From Prevotella sp. (GTDB taxonomy: Bacteria > Bacteroidota > Bacteroidia > Bacteroidales > Bacteroidaceae): 51,749 nucleotides of DNA. The DNA is taken from positions 1 to 51,749 of the forward strand of contig JAFUAY010000016.1 of assembly GCA_017460515.1 (NCBI GenBank), in the 5' to 3' direction. A program made the translations under genes and the position numbers. The notes under the pieces were generated by a model. That model saw only the letters and a program-made list of their open reading frames with translations. It did no database searches and was not told the DNA's origin. Below, piece after piece: positions 6,098-14,500 of this stretch (position 1 is the first letter of the stretch; each line of letters begins with the position of its first letter).

Positions 6098-8443
6098 CTA
6101 TTCTATGCGTATCAGGGAGGAACCGTTGATGCGGGGATCACCATCCAGCTGAACGGCGTAGAGGCCGGGGGACAGTGTAGAGTTTAGAGTGTAGAGTGTA
6201 GAGTTTCTTGCGTCCTGTTGGTAGCAAGCGTCCAAAGGCCGAGCGGATACCGCAATCTGTGATTGATGAACCAGGTGTCCGTTGAGACTGTAGATGCGGA
6301 GGCGGAGGGGGTGGGTGATGCCTTCGGGAAGGGTGATGCTGAGCTGGCGACCCTTGATGCTGAAGCGGGCAGGTGACTGCTGGTGGGAGATTGTCTCGAT
6401 ACCATCAAGGCCCAGCAGGTAGAGGAGTCCGCGGTAGGCATCAATCTCACCGTAACCATAGATGTTGTTTGGAGTGGTGAGAGTCGTAGGGTCATAGGTG
6501 GAAGCGGAGAGCGGACGACTGGTGTGGCGGATGACGTCAAGAGCCTCTTCGGGCGTAAGGTCGGGACGGGCCTGTAGCCACAGGGCGATAGTACCGGCAA
6601 CGGCAGGGCAAGCCATCGACGTGCCGGAATCGGCTATCCAGGAATAGACGCGCCCCATGAAATCGTAGCGGCCTACCTCGTAGTTGAAAAACACATCGTC
6701 GGGCTTCTCCTCACGGAAGAAACTGCTGAAGCTGGACACCACCATCGTGCCGGGAGCCATCACATCGGGCTTGGTGCGTCCGTCGGCAGTGGGGCCCATC
6801 GATGAGTAAGGGGCACGCTTGCCGTGTTCGCCCAGTATGCTGAACTTCTGCCATTCTCCTTTCGTATTGAACACGCTGTCGCGATAGTTGGTGGCTCCCA
6901 CACAGATGACGCGTGGCGCACTGGCTGGCGAGAAGATGCTATGGGTGGGCTCACCAGCACAGAGCTGTGGGTTCAGGTCGTTGGAGAGTAGCGTCATATT
7001 GCCTCGCCAGAATTCAACGGGGCTGTCGCAACTGGCCACCTCAATAGAGACAGGCACTTGTCCGCCAATGGTATGACGACTGTAGAGTATCAGGTCATAG
7101 CAGGTCTCGGTGGAGTCGTAGCAGGAGGGATAGGCGTCGACTTCGAGAGAATCGATGGAGAATTGAGTGTAGAGTGTAGAGTTTAGAGTGTAGAGTGAAG
7201 AATCGGGTGCGGCAAGGACGTCTGTAGTGGGGATGAGGAGCGTGTCGTTCTGCTCTTCGCCATAGGCAACGAGGCGGAGAAGGAAGTTGCCGGATGACTT
7301 GAACGTGCAGTAGAGATCGCGCCAGCCTTGGATGAAGGTGCCCTTCGAGGGCTCATCGGGCTCCTTGCGGAACCACGTCTTCTTATGTCCGTTGTTGCCA
7401 GCTGCGGAGACAATGATGCGTCCGGGGCCTTGCAGGGAGTCGAGCATCTCATAGTAGAGCTGGTCGTAGCCCAGGAAATCTTCGCTGCTGCCCTCGCTGA
7501 ACGAGATGACACAAGGGCGGTTGACGCTGCGGGCGTAGTCGAAGATGTACTTGAAGCCCAAGGCATCGGTGGCGAAGGTGAAACGGTCGTACAGGGCGGA
7601 GTCGATGTAGGCGGCATTATTGCTCGTAGCATTCGCCACCAGACAGATATCGCTCTCAGGAGCCAAGCCTTGGAATGCCTGTTCCCATCCGCTGCCAGCA
7701 GCAATGCCGAGCGTATGGGTGCCATGAGAATGACCCCGACCATCGCGGGTGCAACCCAGCGAAAGCAGCTCTTCAGTCGTGGTGTAGTCGCGCCCCACAT
7801 AGAGCTTACTGTTCAGCGTGTCGACAGAGAGCATATCCCAGACGCGCTGGATGCGATACTCGCTCTTGTCGGCATTATAGAAATTAGGGTGGGTGAGGTC
7901 GAATCCGATATCCATCACTCCCATCACGACGCCTTTGCCGGTGAATGCCTGGGGCAGTTGACGGCCCTCATGAACGGGAACGGCATTGATCTGACGAACT
8001 ACTGAATCGAGGAGGGCAGTGGCCATTGGCTTTGCCTCGATACGACTGACGCGAGCATCGCACGACAGTGCTGCCAGACTGCTCAGTGGGATGTCGGCAA
8101 TGTGAATGTTACCCACCTGTGCCAGAGAGCGACAGCGGTGGGCGGAAAGCACCTCGTCGGCATTGCTGGTGATGCGGAGGAAAGCGCAAATGGTGGGAGG
8201 AGTGTAGAGTTTAGAGTGTAGAGTGTATAGTTTCTTGCGTCCCGTTGGTAGCAAGCGTCCAAAGGCCGAGCGGCTACCGCCCTCCTGGTGATTCTGAGAT
8301 CTTTGCTGTTCTCTGACTGCTTGTCGGAGCATGGGGGAGAGCTTCTGCCACTGTGGATGCTGGGCAGAAGAGAAGAGAGGGAACAGTAGTAATAAGATGA
8401 AAGATGAAAGATGAAAAATGCGAGAGGATAGAGGACACTTCAT
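6098..8443 (-). CDS. secreted subtilisin-like serine protease (S8)
   Basis: The 781-residue product has a signal peptide (residues 1-28, ending FSSAQ). The S8 catalytic triad is intact: Asp in GVMDIGFDLTHP near 177, His in GHSHGTHTLG near 240 and Ser in GTSMACPAVAG near 607, with the oxyanion Asn in SAAGNNG. A C-terminal beta domain ends in LYAVQLDG..., like the tails of type IX exported proteins. Three stretches of STLYTLNSTLYT-type peptide come from short DNA repeats inserted in frame (6174-6253, 7165-7197, 8201-8280), and a fourth repeat forms part of the signal peptide. It is the last gene of the operon that starts with an alpha-2-macroglobulin. Confidence 0.93.
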   Translation of the reverse strand: MKCPLSSRIFHLSSFILLLLFPLFSSAQHPQWQKLSPMLRQAVREQQRSQNHQEGGSRSAFGRLLPTGRKKLYTLHSKLYTPPTICAFLRITSNADEVLSAHRCRSLAQVGNIHIADIPLSSLAALSCDARVSRIEAKPMATALLDSVVRQINAVPVHEGRQLPQAFTGKGVVMGVMDIGFDLTHPNFYNADKSEYRIQRVWDMLSVDTLNSKLYVGRDYTTTEELLSLGCTRDGRGHSHGTHTLGIAAGSGWEQAFQGLAPESDICLVANATSNNAAYIDSALYDRFTFATDALGFKYIFDYARSVNRPCVISFSEGSSEDFLGYDQLYYEMLDSLQGPGRIIVSAAGNNGHKKTWFRKEPDEPSKGTFIQGWRDLYCTFKSSGNFLLRLVAYGEEQNDTLLIPTTDVLAAPDSSLYTLNSTLYTQFSIDSLEVDAYPSCYDSTETCYDLILYSRHTIGGQVPVSIEVASCDSPVEFWRGNMTLLSNDLNPQLCAGEPTHSIFSPASAPRVICVGATNYRDSVFNTKGEWQKFSILGEHGKRAPYSSMGPTADGRTKPDVMAPGTMVVSSFSSFFREEKPDDVFFNYEVGRYDFMGRVYSWIADSGTSMACPAVAGTIALWLQARPDLTPEEALDVIRHTSRPLSASTYDPTTLTTPNNIYGYGEIDAYRGLLYLLGLDGIETISHQQSPARFSIKGRQLSITLPEGITHPLRLRIYSLNGHLVHQSQIAVSARPLDACYQQDARNSTLYTLNSTLSPGLYAVQLDGDPRINGSSLIRIE
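6174..6253. repeat. 80-bp interspersed repeat, copy B
   Basis: This 80-bp stretch is identical to 8201-8280 at 77 positions by eye. It joins a GTGTAGAGTTTAGAGT word array to a unique-looking half that carries a near inverted repeat. It lies inside the protease gene and is read in a different frame from the other copy. Confidence 0.88.
7165..7197. repeat. GTGTAGAGTTTAGAGT word array inside the protease gene
   Basis: About 33 nt of the same GAGTGTAGAGT words as in the 80-bp copies but without the second half. It encodes SLYTLNSTLYTQ in the protease. Confidence 0.8.
8201..8280. repeat. 80-bp interspersed repeat, copy A
   Basis: The partner of 6174-6253 with three differences. Its second half has inverted ends GGTAGC (8247-8252) and GCTACC (8273-8278). 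It encodes the segment running from GGSRSAFGRLL to KLYTLHSKLYT, between the signal peptide and the protease domain. Confidence 0.88.
8394..8420. repeat. AAGATGA word array in the signal-peptide region
   Basis: Three to four copies of AAGATGA in a row; on the coding strand they give FHLSSFI, part of the protease signal peptide. A related array is at 45761-45789. Confidence 0.7.
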
Positions 8444-8464
8444 AGGACTATGACATTGGGGCGT

Positions 8465-9334
8465 TTAGTGGTTGTGGACGAGGATGGCATCGCGGCATTG
8501 CTCCATGAGCCATTTGGGCGTGGAGGTGGCACCGCAGATGCCGATAGTGTTGATGTTCTGCAACCACTCAGACTGAATCTCGTCGGGGCCTTCGATAAGG
8601 TGGCTGTTGGCATTGACACGCAGACACTCATTGAAGAGCACCTTGCCATTCGAGCTCTTATGACCACAGACAAACAGGATCATGTCGTGACGGGCTGCAA
8701 ACTGTGAGATGTTAGGCATGCGGTTGGCTACCGAACGACAGATGGTGTCGAAGCTCTTAAAGGTGGCGTCGGGAGAGATATGGTCCTGAATGAAACTGAT
8801 GATGCGGTGGAACTCATCGAGCGACTTCGTGGTCTGACTATATAAATAGATGTCGCGCGTGAAGTCGAGCTGCTTCACCTCCTCGAAGTTCTCAATCACA
8901 ATCGCATTGCCATCAGTCTGACCTACCAGTCCCAGCACCTCAGCATGTCCTTTCTTACCGAAGATGACTATCTGAGAGGAGTTTGCAGAGGGGGCATTCT
9001 CGTACTGTTCTTTGATGCGCTTCTGTAGTTTCAGTACCACAGGACAGGTGGCATCGATGATCTCGATATTGTTCTTGCGGGCCAACTCATAGGTGGCGGG
9101 GGGCTCACCATGGGCGCGCAGCAGCACTTTGACATCGTGCAGTCGGGCCATATCATCATGATTGATGGTGATGAGGCCCATCTGACGGAGCCGTTCACAC
9201 TCCATTCCGTTATGAACGATATCCCCAAGACAATAGAGGGTGTTGCCTTTCGACAGCTCCTCCTCGGCTTTCTTGATGGCGGTGGTCACTCCGAAGCAGA
9301 AGCCACTGCCGTTGTCAATTTCGATGGTAAGCAT
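8465..9334 (-). CDS. ispH: 4-hydroxy-3-methylbut-2-enyl diphosphate reductase
   Basis: This iron-sulfur enzyme makes IPP and DMAPP in the last step of the non-mevalonate (MEP) isoprenoid pathway. The 289-residue protein has the three cluster cysteines in GFCFGV (Cys13), DATCPVV and DTICRSV, the substrate-binding HGEPPATYE segment and the closing GICGATSTPKWLMEQ. The length is standard. The start follows the meaB stop by 2 nt, so the two are coupled; the protease gene follows after 21 nt. Confidence 0.97.
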   Translation of the reverse strand: MLTIEIDNGSGFCFGVTTAIKKAEEELSKGNTLYCLGDIVHNGMECERLRQMGLITINHDDMARLHDVKVLLRAHGEPPATYELARKNNIEIIDATCPVVLKLQKRIKEQYENAPSANSSQIVIFGKKGHAEVLGLVGQTDGNAIVIENFEEVKQLDFTRDIYLYSQTTKSLDEFHRIISFIQDHISPDATFKSFDTICRSVANRMPNISQFAARHDMILFVCGHKSSNGKVLFNECLRVNANSHLIEGPDEIQSEWLQNINTIGICGATSTPKWLMEQCRDAILVHNH

Positions 9335-9336
9335 TG

Positions 9337-10431
9337 TTATAGGCTTTTATAATACAGATCCAGCAGTTCCTGGGCCGCGATGAAACTGGTCTCCTGACCT
9401 GCCAGCACCTTCTGTTCCGCCTGCTTCAGCTGTTGCTGGATGAGCTGGTTGTTGTAGAAGTTCATGCGCAGGTGTTCGTTGATGCTCTCATACATCCAGT
9501 ACTTCGCCTGTTCGTTGCGACGGAAGTCGAAATAGCCGTTCTGCTTGACGAAGTCGATATACTCATAGATCATGTCCCAGATCTCCTTCACGCCTGTGCC
9601 ATAGAACCCACTGTAACAGAGCACCTTCGGCATCCATCCGCTGTCGGGCTTTGGGAAGAAATGGAGCGCGTTGCGGAAGTTGGTGGCTGCCATCTGACAG
9701 CGGTCCACATTATCGCCATCACATTTGTTGATGACAATACCGTCGCTAATCTCCATGATGCCGCGCTTGATGCCCTGCAGCTCGTCGCCAGTTCCTGCCA
9801 CTTGGATGAGCAGGAAGAAGTCCACCATTGAGTGGCAGGCCGTCTCACTCTGACCTACGCCCACTGTCTCGACGAAGATCTTGTCGAAGCCTGCTGCCTC
9901 ACAAAGGATGATGGTCTCACGCGTCTTGCGGGCCACACCACCCAACGAACCTGCCGACGGGCTGGGACGTATGAATGAATCGGGATGCATGGCCAGTTTC
10001 TCCATGCGGGTCTTATCGCCAAGGATGCTGCCCTTGGTGCGCTCGCTGGAAGGGTCGATGGCCAGTACTGCCAGCTTGCCGCCTTTCTCCTTCAGCACAT
10101 GCATGCCAAACTCATCGATAGAGGTGGACTTGCCCGCGCCAGGCACGCCACTGATGCCTACGCGGATGCTGTTGCCGCTATAGGGCAGACACTTATTGAT
10201 GACCTCCTGCGCCTTCTGCTGATGCTCCGGATTCACACTCTCGATGAGGGTCACTGCCTGCGAGAGGATGGTGACATCGCCTTTCAGGATGCCCTCGACC
10301 ATCTCGCCAACGGAATACGTGCGACGCTTGAAACGCTGTCGTTGCAGGTAGGGGTTGATGATGGACTGCTGTTCTACGCCGCTGTTTACTTGCAGGCCTG
10401 CATATTCTGAACTGTTTTCTGGATGTTCCAT
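9337..10431 (-). CDS. meaB: MeaB-type GTPase for methylmalonyl-CoA mutase
   Basis: MeaB/ArgK G3E GTPases guard the loading and protect the adenosylcobalamin cofactor of methylmalonyl-CoA mutase, used in propionate metabolism. The 364-residue protein has Walker A GVPGAGKST near residue 95, the ETVGVGQSE switch region and the NKCDGDN base-specificity motif (G4). The C-terminal helical dimerisation part is complete. No mutase gene is nearby, which is common in Bacteroidales. It lies in the middle of the leftward operon, 41 nt after the DUF1573 gene. Confidence 0.95.
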   Translation of the reverse strand: MEHPENSSEYAGLQVNSGVEQQSIINPYLQRQRFKRRTYSVGEMVEGILKGDVTILSQAVTLIESVNPEHQQKAQEVINKCLPYSGNSIRVGISGVPGAGKSTSIDEFGMHVLKEKGGKLAVLAIDPSSERTKGSILGDKTRMEKLAMHPDSFIRPSPSAGSLGGVARKTRETIILCEAAGFDKIFVETVGVGQSETACHSMVDFFLLIQVAGTGDELQGIKRGIMEISDGIVINKCDGDNVDRCQMAATNFRNALHFFPKPDSGWMPKVLCYSGFYGTGVKEIWDMIYEYIDFVKQNGYFDFRRNEQAKYWMYESINEHLRMNFYNNQLIQQQLKQAEQKVLAGQETSFIAAQELLDLYYKSL

Positions 10432-10472
10432 GTGATTAAGGGAAAAGTGAATAATTGGTTTCCACCAAGGTT

Positions 10473-11555
10473 TTATTTAACGATGACTGGAATAATCAGT
10501 TTCGACTTGTCGGGGTCGTTAGTGATCATGAGGATACGGGGCTTCGTCTTCTGTTTCTTCAGCCACTCGATGTCGCCCACTATCTTCATCTTCGTCTGCT
10601 GTCCAGGCTGTAGCGTCTTCTGGTTGAGCGTCAGCTGGAGTCCACCCGTAAACATCTGGATAGACGAGATGTCCAATGGCATGCGTCCTTTGTTGGTGAT
10701 GATTAGCTCTGCCTTCTTGCGCTGCTTGCCGTCAATCTTGCCCAGTAGGATGCTACTTGCCGAGAGCTCCATCTTTGGTGCATACTGCTTATTCTTGCCT
10801 GCGAACGTAGTGAGGTCGGGCAGGAGAACAACCGAGACGGGCAACTCATTATCGGGTGATATCTTCTCACCCAGGTTGCTGGCCAGATAGACGGAGGCTT
10901 GTGAGAGTCCGAGGTCATGCACATCCTCTGAGTTCAGTGTGATCACAATCTTGCCTGCCTGTCCGGGCTTCAGCTGTTCAGGCGTCACTACGGCCGTCAT
11001 ATACGAGGGAAGATGCTGTATGTTGGGTGTCATCGTCTTCAGACTGTTGTTCAGGATATGTATCTCCTGTTCAGGATGATCGCCTTTGTTCACATCATCA
11101 AACTCCAGCACGTTCTGGTCAGCCAGCAGCTCGCCCATCGCATAAGGATAGATGCCGCTGTAGTCCTTGATTTCCGACAGTACGACTCCACGCATGGTCA
11201 GAAGGACTGGCACCTCACTCTGGTTCGGACTGTGTTTCAGGTGATGGGTCACCATCGCGTTCTTGGCGAAATGGCCCAACATGCGTCCGTCGTAGATGAC
11301 CTTGACGGTACACACATCGCCAGATGCCAGTTCGCGTTTCGATATCTCACCTTTCGTACAGCCACAGTCTGTCTTCACGTCCTCGATGACGAGAGGCTTC
11401 GACCCTTTGTTCTTCAGTTCGAACGTGGCTGTCACGGGTAGCTGATAGCCCGACTTTCCGCAGTCAACAGCCTGCTGGGTGGGCACTAATCGTTGCGCCT
11501 GGCTCGTCATTGCCATCACGACGAGCAATGCGGTGATGAGGAGTCTATTTTTCAT
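10473..11555 (-). CDS. DUF1573 exported protein
   Basis: The chosen start (ATG at 11555, MKNRLLITALLVVMAMTSQAQ) gives a clean signal peptide and overlaps the macroglobulin stop by 11 nt; a further ATG 12 nt upstream is less likely. The mature protein opens with the DUF1573 domain (ATFELKNKGSKPLVIEDVKTDCGCTKGEI), a periplasmic Ig-like fold with a conserved CGC pair. Later parts contain further beta-sandwich segments (LIITNKGRMPLDISSIQM). The function of the family is not established. It is co-transcribed with the alpha-2-macroglobulin. Confidence 0.9.
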   Translation of the reverse strand: MKNRLLITALLVVMAMTSQAQRLVPTQQAVDCGKSGYQLPVTATFELKNKGSKPLVIEDVKTDCGCTKGEISKRELASGDVCTVKVIYDGRMLGHFAKNAMVTHHLKHSPNQSEVPVLLTMRGVVLSEIKDYSGIYPYAMGELLADQNVLEFDDVNKGDHPEQEIHILNNSLKTMTPNIQHLPSYMTAVVTPEQLKPGQAGKIVITLNSEDVHDLGLSQASVYLASNLGEKISPDNELPVSVVLLPDLTTFAGKNKQYAPKMELSASSILLGKIDGKQRKKAELIITNKGRMPLDISSIQMFTGGLQLTLNQKTLQPGQQTKMKIVGDIEWLKKQKTKPRILMITNDPDKSKLIIPVIVK

Positions 11556-14500
11556 TGGGTAAAACATTGAATGTTAGTGAATGTGAGAGGGCTCTGAAGG
11601 CGGGGGCGTAGGCACACTCTACGACACAGGTTCCTGTCTCGTAGGTGCCAGCGCGATCGATGTAATACTCCGTCTCTATGACGTGTTTGCCTTTCGAGAG
11701 TCTGTCGAAGTAGTAGTTAGTGGTATAGTCCTTGGGCGTGCAGTAGGCTCCATCGCCTCCCAGTGCGTACTGGTAGCCACTGAGCTGACTGACAGGTTCC
11801 ATGCAGGCAGCCCTACGATCAATGACCTGAACGAAGTCGTAGTCGCGCTGGGCCTCGATGGTAATGCGAATCTTGATGCGGTCGCCGACCTTGAGTGGAG
11901 AGTGGAGTACCTCCCGCTTTACGCTGATGCCACTCTGTTGGTCGGTGATATCGCTGGTGGACTGCATGAACTGGGCATAGACAGCGCCCCATGAGGTGCC
12001 CTTGCTGGTCTTTTCAGCAGTAAAGGTGTGAGGAAGCTTGTCTGAAGTGACGGGCAGGGTGGTCTTTACATAGCCTAAGCCAGCGGTGGGAGTACTTGTA
12101 CCGATGGGTGAACCATCGATGGCGAGGACGGCAGGTGTGGCGGTAGTGAGCTTTCCGCTTTCTGTTGTTGCCTTGCCGCTTTCTGTTGCTTCCTTTTCGC
12201 TTCCCGCTGTTGCCTTTTCATTTAAGAACGCGTAGATGGCGTTGACGCTGTTGATGGGGGTGTCCCAAACCTGCGTGCGTTTCTCCTGCAACAGCCAGCG
12301 GCGCATCTCGTCGAGGGTCTGCGTGTCTTGTGGCGTCAGCAGTTGAATGGCTTCGATGGCTGCCACCTGGGTAGGAATACGGTAGTCGCGCCATGAGTAG
12401 GCGGCACGCTGGGTGTCGTAGTAGCGTCCCATCTCCTCACTATAGACTGTATATTCCTTCAGACTCTTGATATAGGTGGCTGAGTTCAGGATGATGGCAG
12501 AGAGTGCCTTGGCGTAAATACTCTGGTTGCGCGTCTGCTTCTTCAGGAGGTTCTTCAGGTAGGTCTGTGCAACCTTCGTCTTCGCGTCATGCTGACGACC
12601 ATCCAGCGTGGTGAGGTACAGATATTCCAGGGCGAATCCGCCTGGGAAAGTCTGTTGGTGTCCTTTCTTCTCTTCCTTTTTCATCTCGTCGACAATTCTC
12701 ACCATCTCGCTATCCATGAAGCGGAAGGCACGTGTCAGCATATCGGCAGTAGGCTGTTGCTTTCCTGCCATCTTGTTCAGACGTACCAACATCTCACTGA
12801 CGGAAATGGTGATCCATAGTGAACCGCGCATGCCAGGATACCAGCTCCAGGAGCCGTCACCGTTCTGCAACTGTCGCATGTTTTCGATGGCCGAGGCATT
12901 GCGCTGTTGCATCAGGTTCTCGTCGAAGAAATCAGCCAGACGGTTCATCTGTTCCGTCTCGCGGTCGGCATCCATCACCCAAGGAGTCTCGTTGAGAAGC
13001 AGGTCCTTGAGTTCTTCGTTCTTGCTGAGTGAAGAGAGAAGGGTAGCGTCTTCTGTCGCTGTTGTTTGTTCCCGTTTCCAGGATTCGAACACGTGCTTGG
13101 CCTGTGGCGCCTGATTGAGGATGTGCAGACCCAGGCTGTTGGCATAGAAAGCGGCTGCCTGACTGATAGCATTCTTGTAACAAGGCTGAGCCACGGTGGG
13201 TAGTGCCTGTACCATGAGCCAGGCAGGGTTGTTGGTGTACTCGATGGAGAGTTTAGAGTGTTGAGTGTAGAGTGTAGAGTTTGCTACCGCCGCAGGGTTT
13301 GCAACCGCTGTGGGGAACAGTTTGCTTAGGTCTATCTCCTTTGTTCCAGGCTCGTTCTGTGTGAAGGGTACGCTGACGGTGACGCGCTCCATGTTGGACA
13401 GTACGGGCAGATAGCTCTGTTCGCCATCGCTATGCGACTCCGTCTCTACTGTCATCGTGCAGACCAAGAGGGAACGCTGAGCCAGTTGACTGCCATCGAC
13501 AGGGAACGTGGTGGCGATCGACTGGTTTGCTGGGAGCGTTTCAGTCGAACGCTCTGAGTAAACCACTGCATTGCTCTCAGGATCGCTGAGCACCAGTCGG
13601 ACGGTAGCTGTCAGTGGCTTATCAGAGGTGTTGAAGACGCGTGCTGAGATAGTAGCCTTATCGCCCGTACGGATGAAGCGTGGCAGGTTGGGCTGTATCA
13701 TGACCTCCTTCTGTGCTACTGCCTCGCCACTCAGGAATCCGTGCATCATATCCTTGGTGTGGGCAATACCCATGAAGCGCCAGGTGGTCAGACTCTCAGG
13801 GAGTGTGAACTTCAGTGTGACGCTACCCGTGCTGTCAGCCATCAGCTGCGGATAGAAGAAAGCCGTCTCCTGCAGGTTCTGACGAAGTTCTACCTGTGGT
13901 GTCTCCTCTTTCCTCTCTCCTCTATCCTCTTTCATGGACAGTCCAGCAATGCGTCCGTTCAGCGCCAGGTCCATCTCGTCTGCGCTCAGTCCCGTAGACT
14001 GAGAGACAGCATCGGCAGTGGCCACCTCTTTGGCTTTCAGTACCTCACCCTCAGCCTCTTCTGTCATCACATTTGCTTTAGCAGCCATCGCCATGTTCTT
14101 GTGGAGAACGCCAACTCTCCTGAACATATAGCGTCCATAGAACATGTTAGGAAACAGACTGTCATCGAAACGACTGAACGACAGAGGTTCTGCATTCAGA
14201 TATTTCACGGGTCGATAGCCAGCGCGATGGAGTGCTGAAGGTTGTCCGTAGAACCATTGTACTGAAGGGATGGAGAGTTGAAGAGCAGGCGATAGTTCCC
14301 AGTTGTGTGCCAGAATCTGATCCAGGCTCTTGTCGAAGAGTGTAGCCATCAGCTGTGCAGCAACAGGCTTTCCCTCGACATCGGTTATAGAGAGAGTCCA
14401 CTCCTCCTGTTGTCCGGGTGTCAGTCGATCGCGGAAGGTCTCCCACTTCATGCGCAGCTCTTTATCGGGCAGTGGACGCTTGATCTGGGCTGTGTGGTTG

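Noticed and set aside
7183-8005. Long open frames opposite to and out of frame with the protease gene
   Set aside because: They are shadows of a GC-richer gene with intact catalytic motifs; they have no promoter or recognisable domain.
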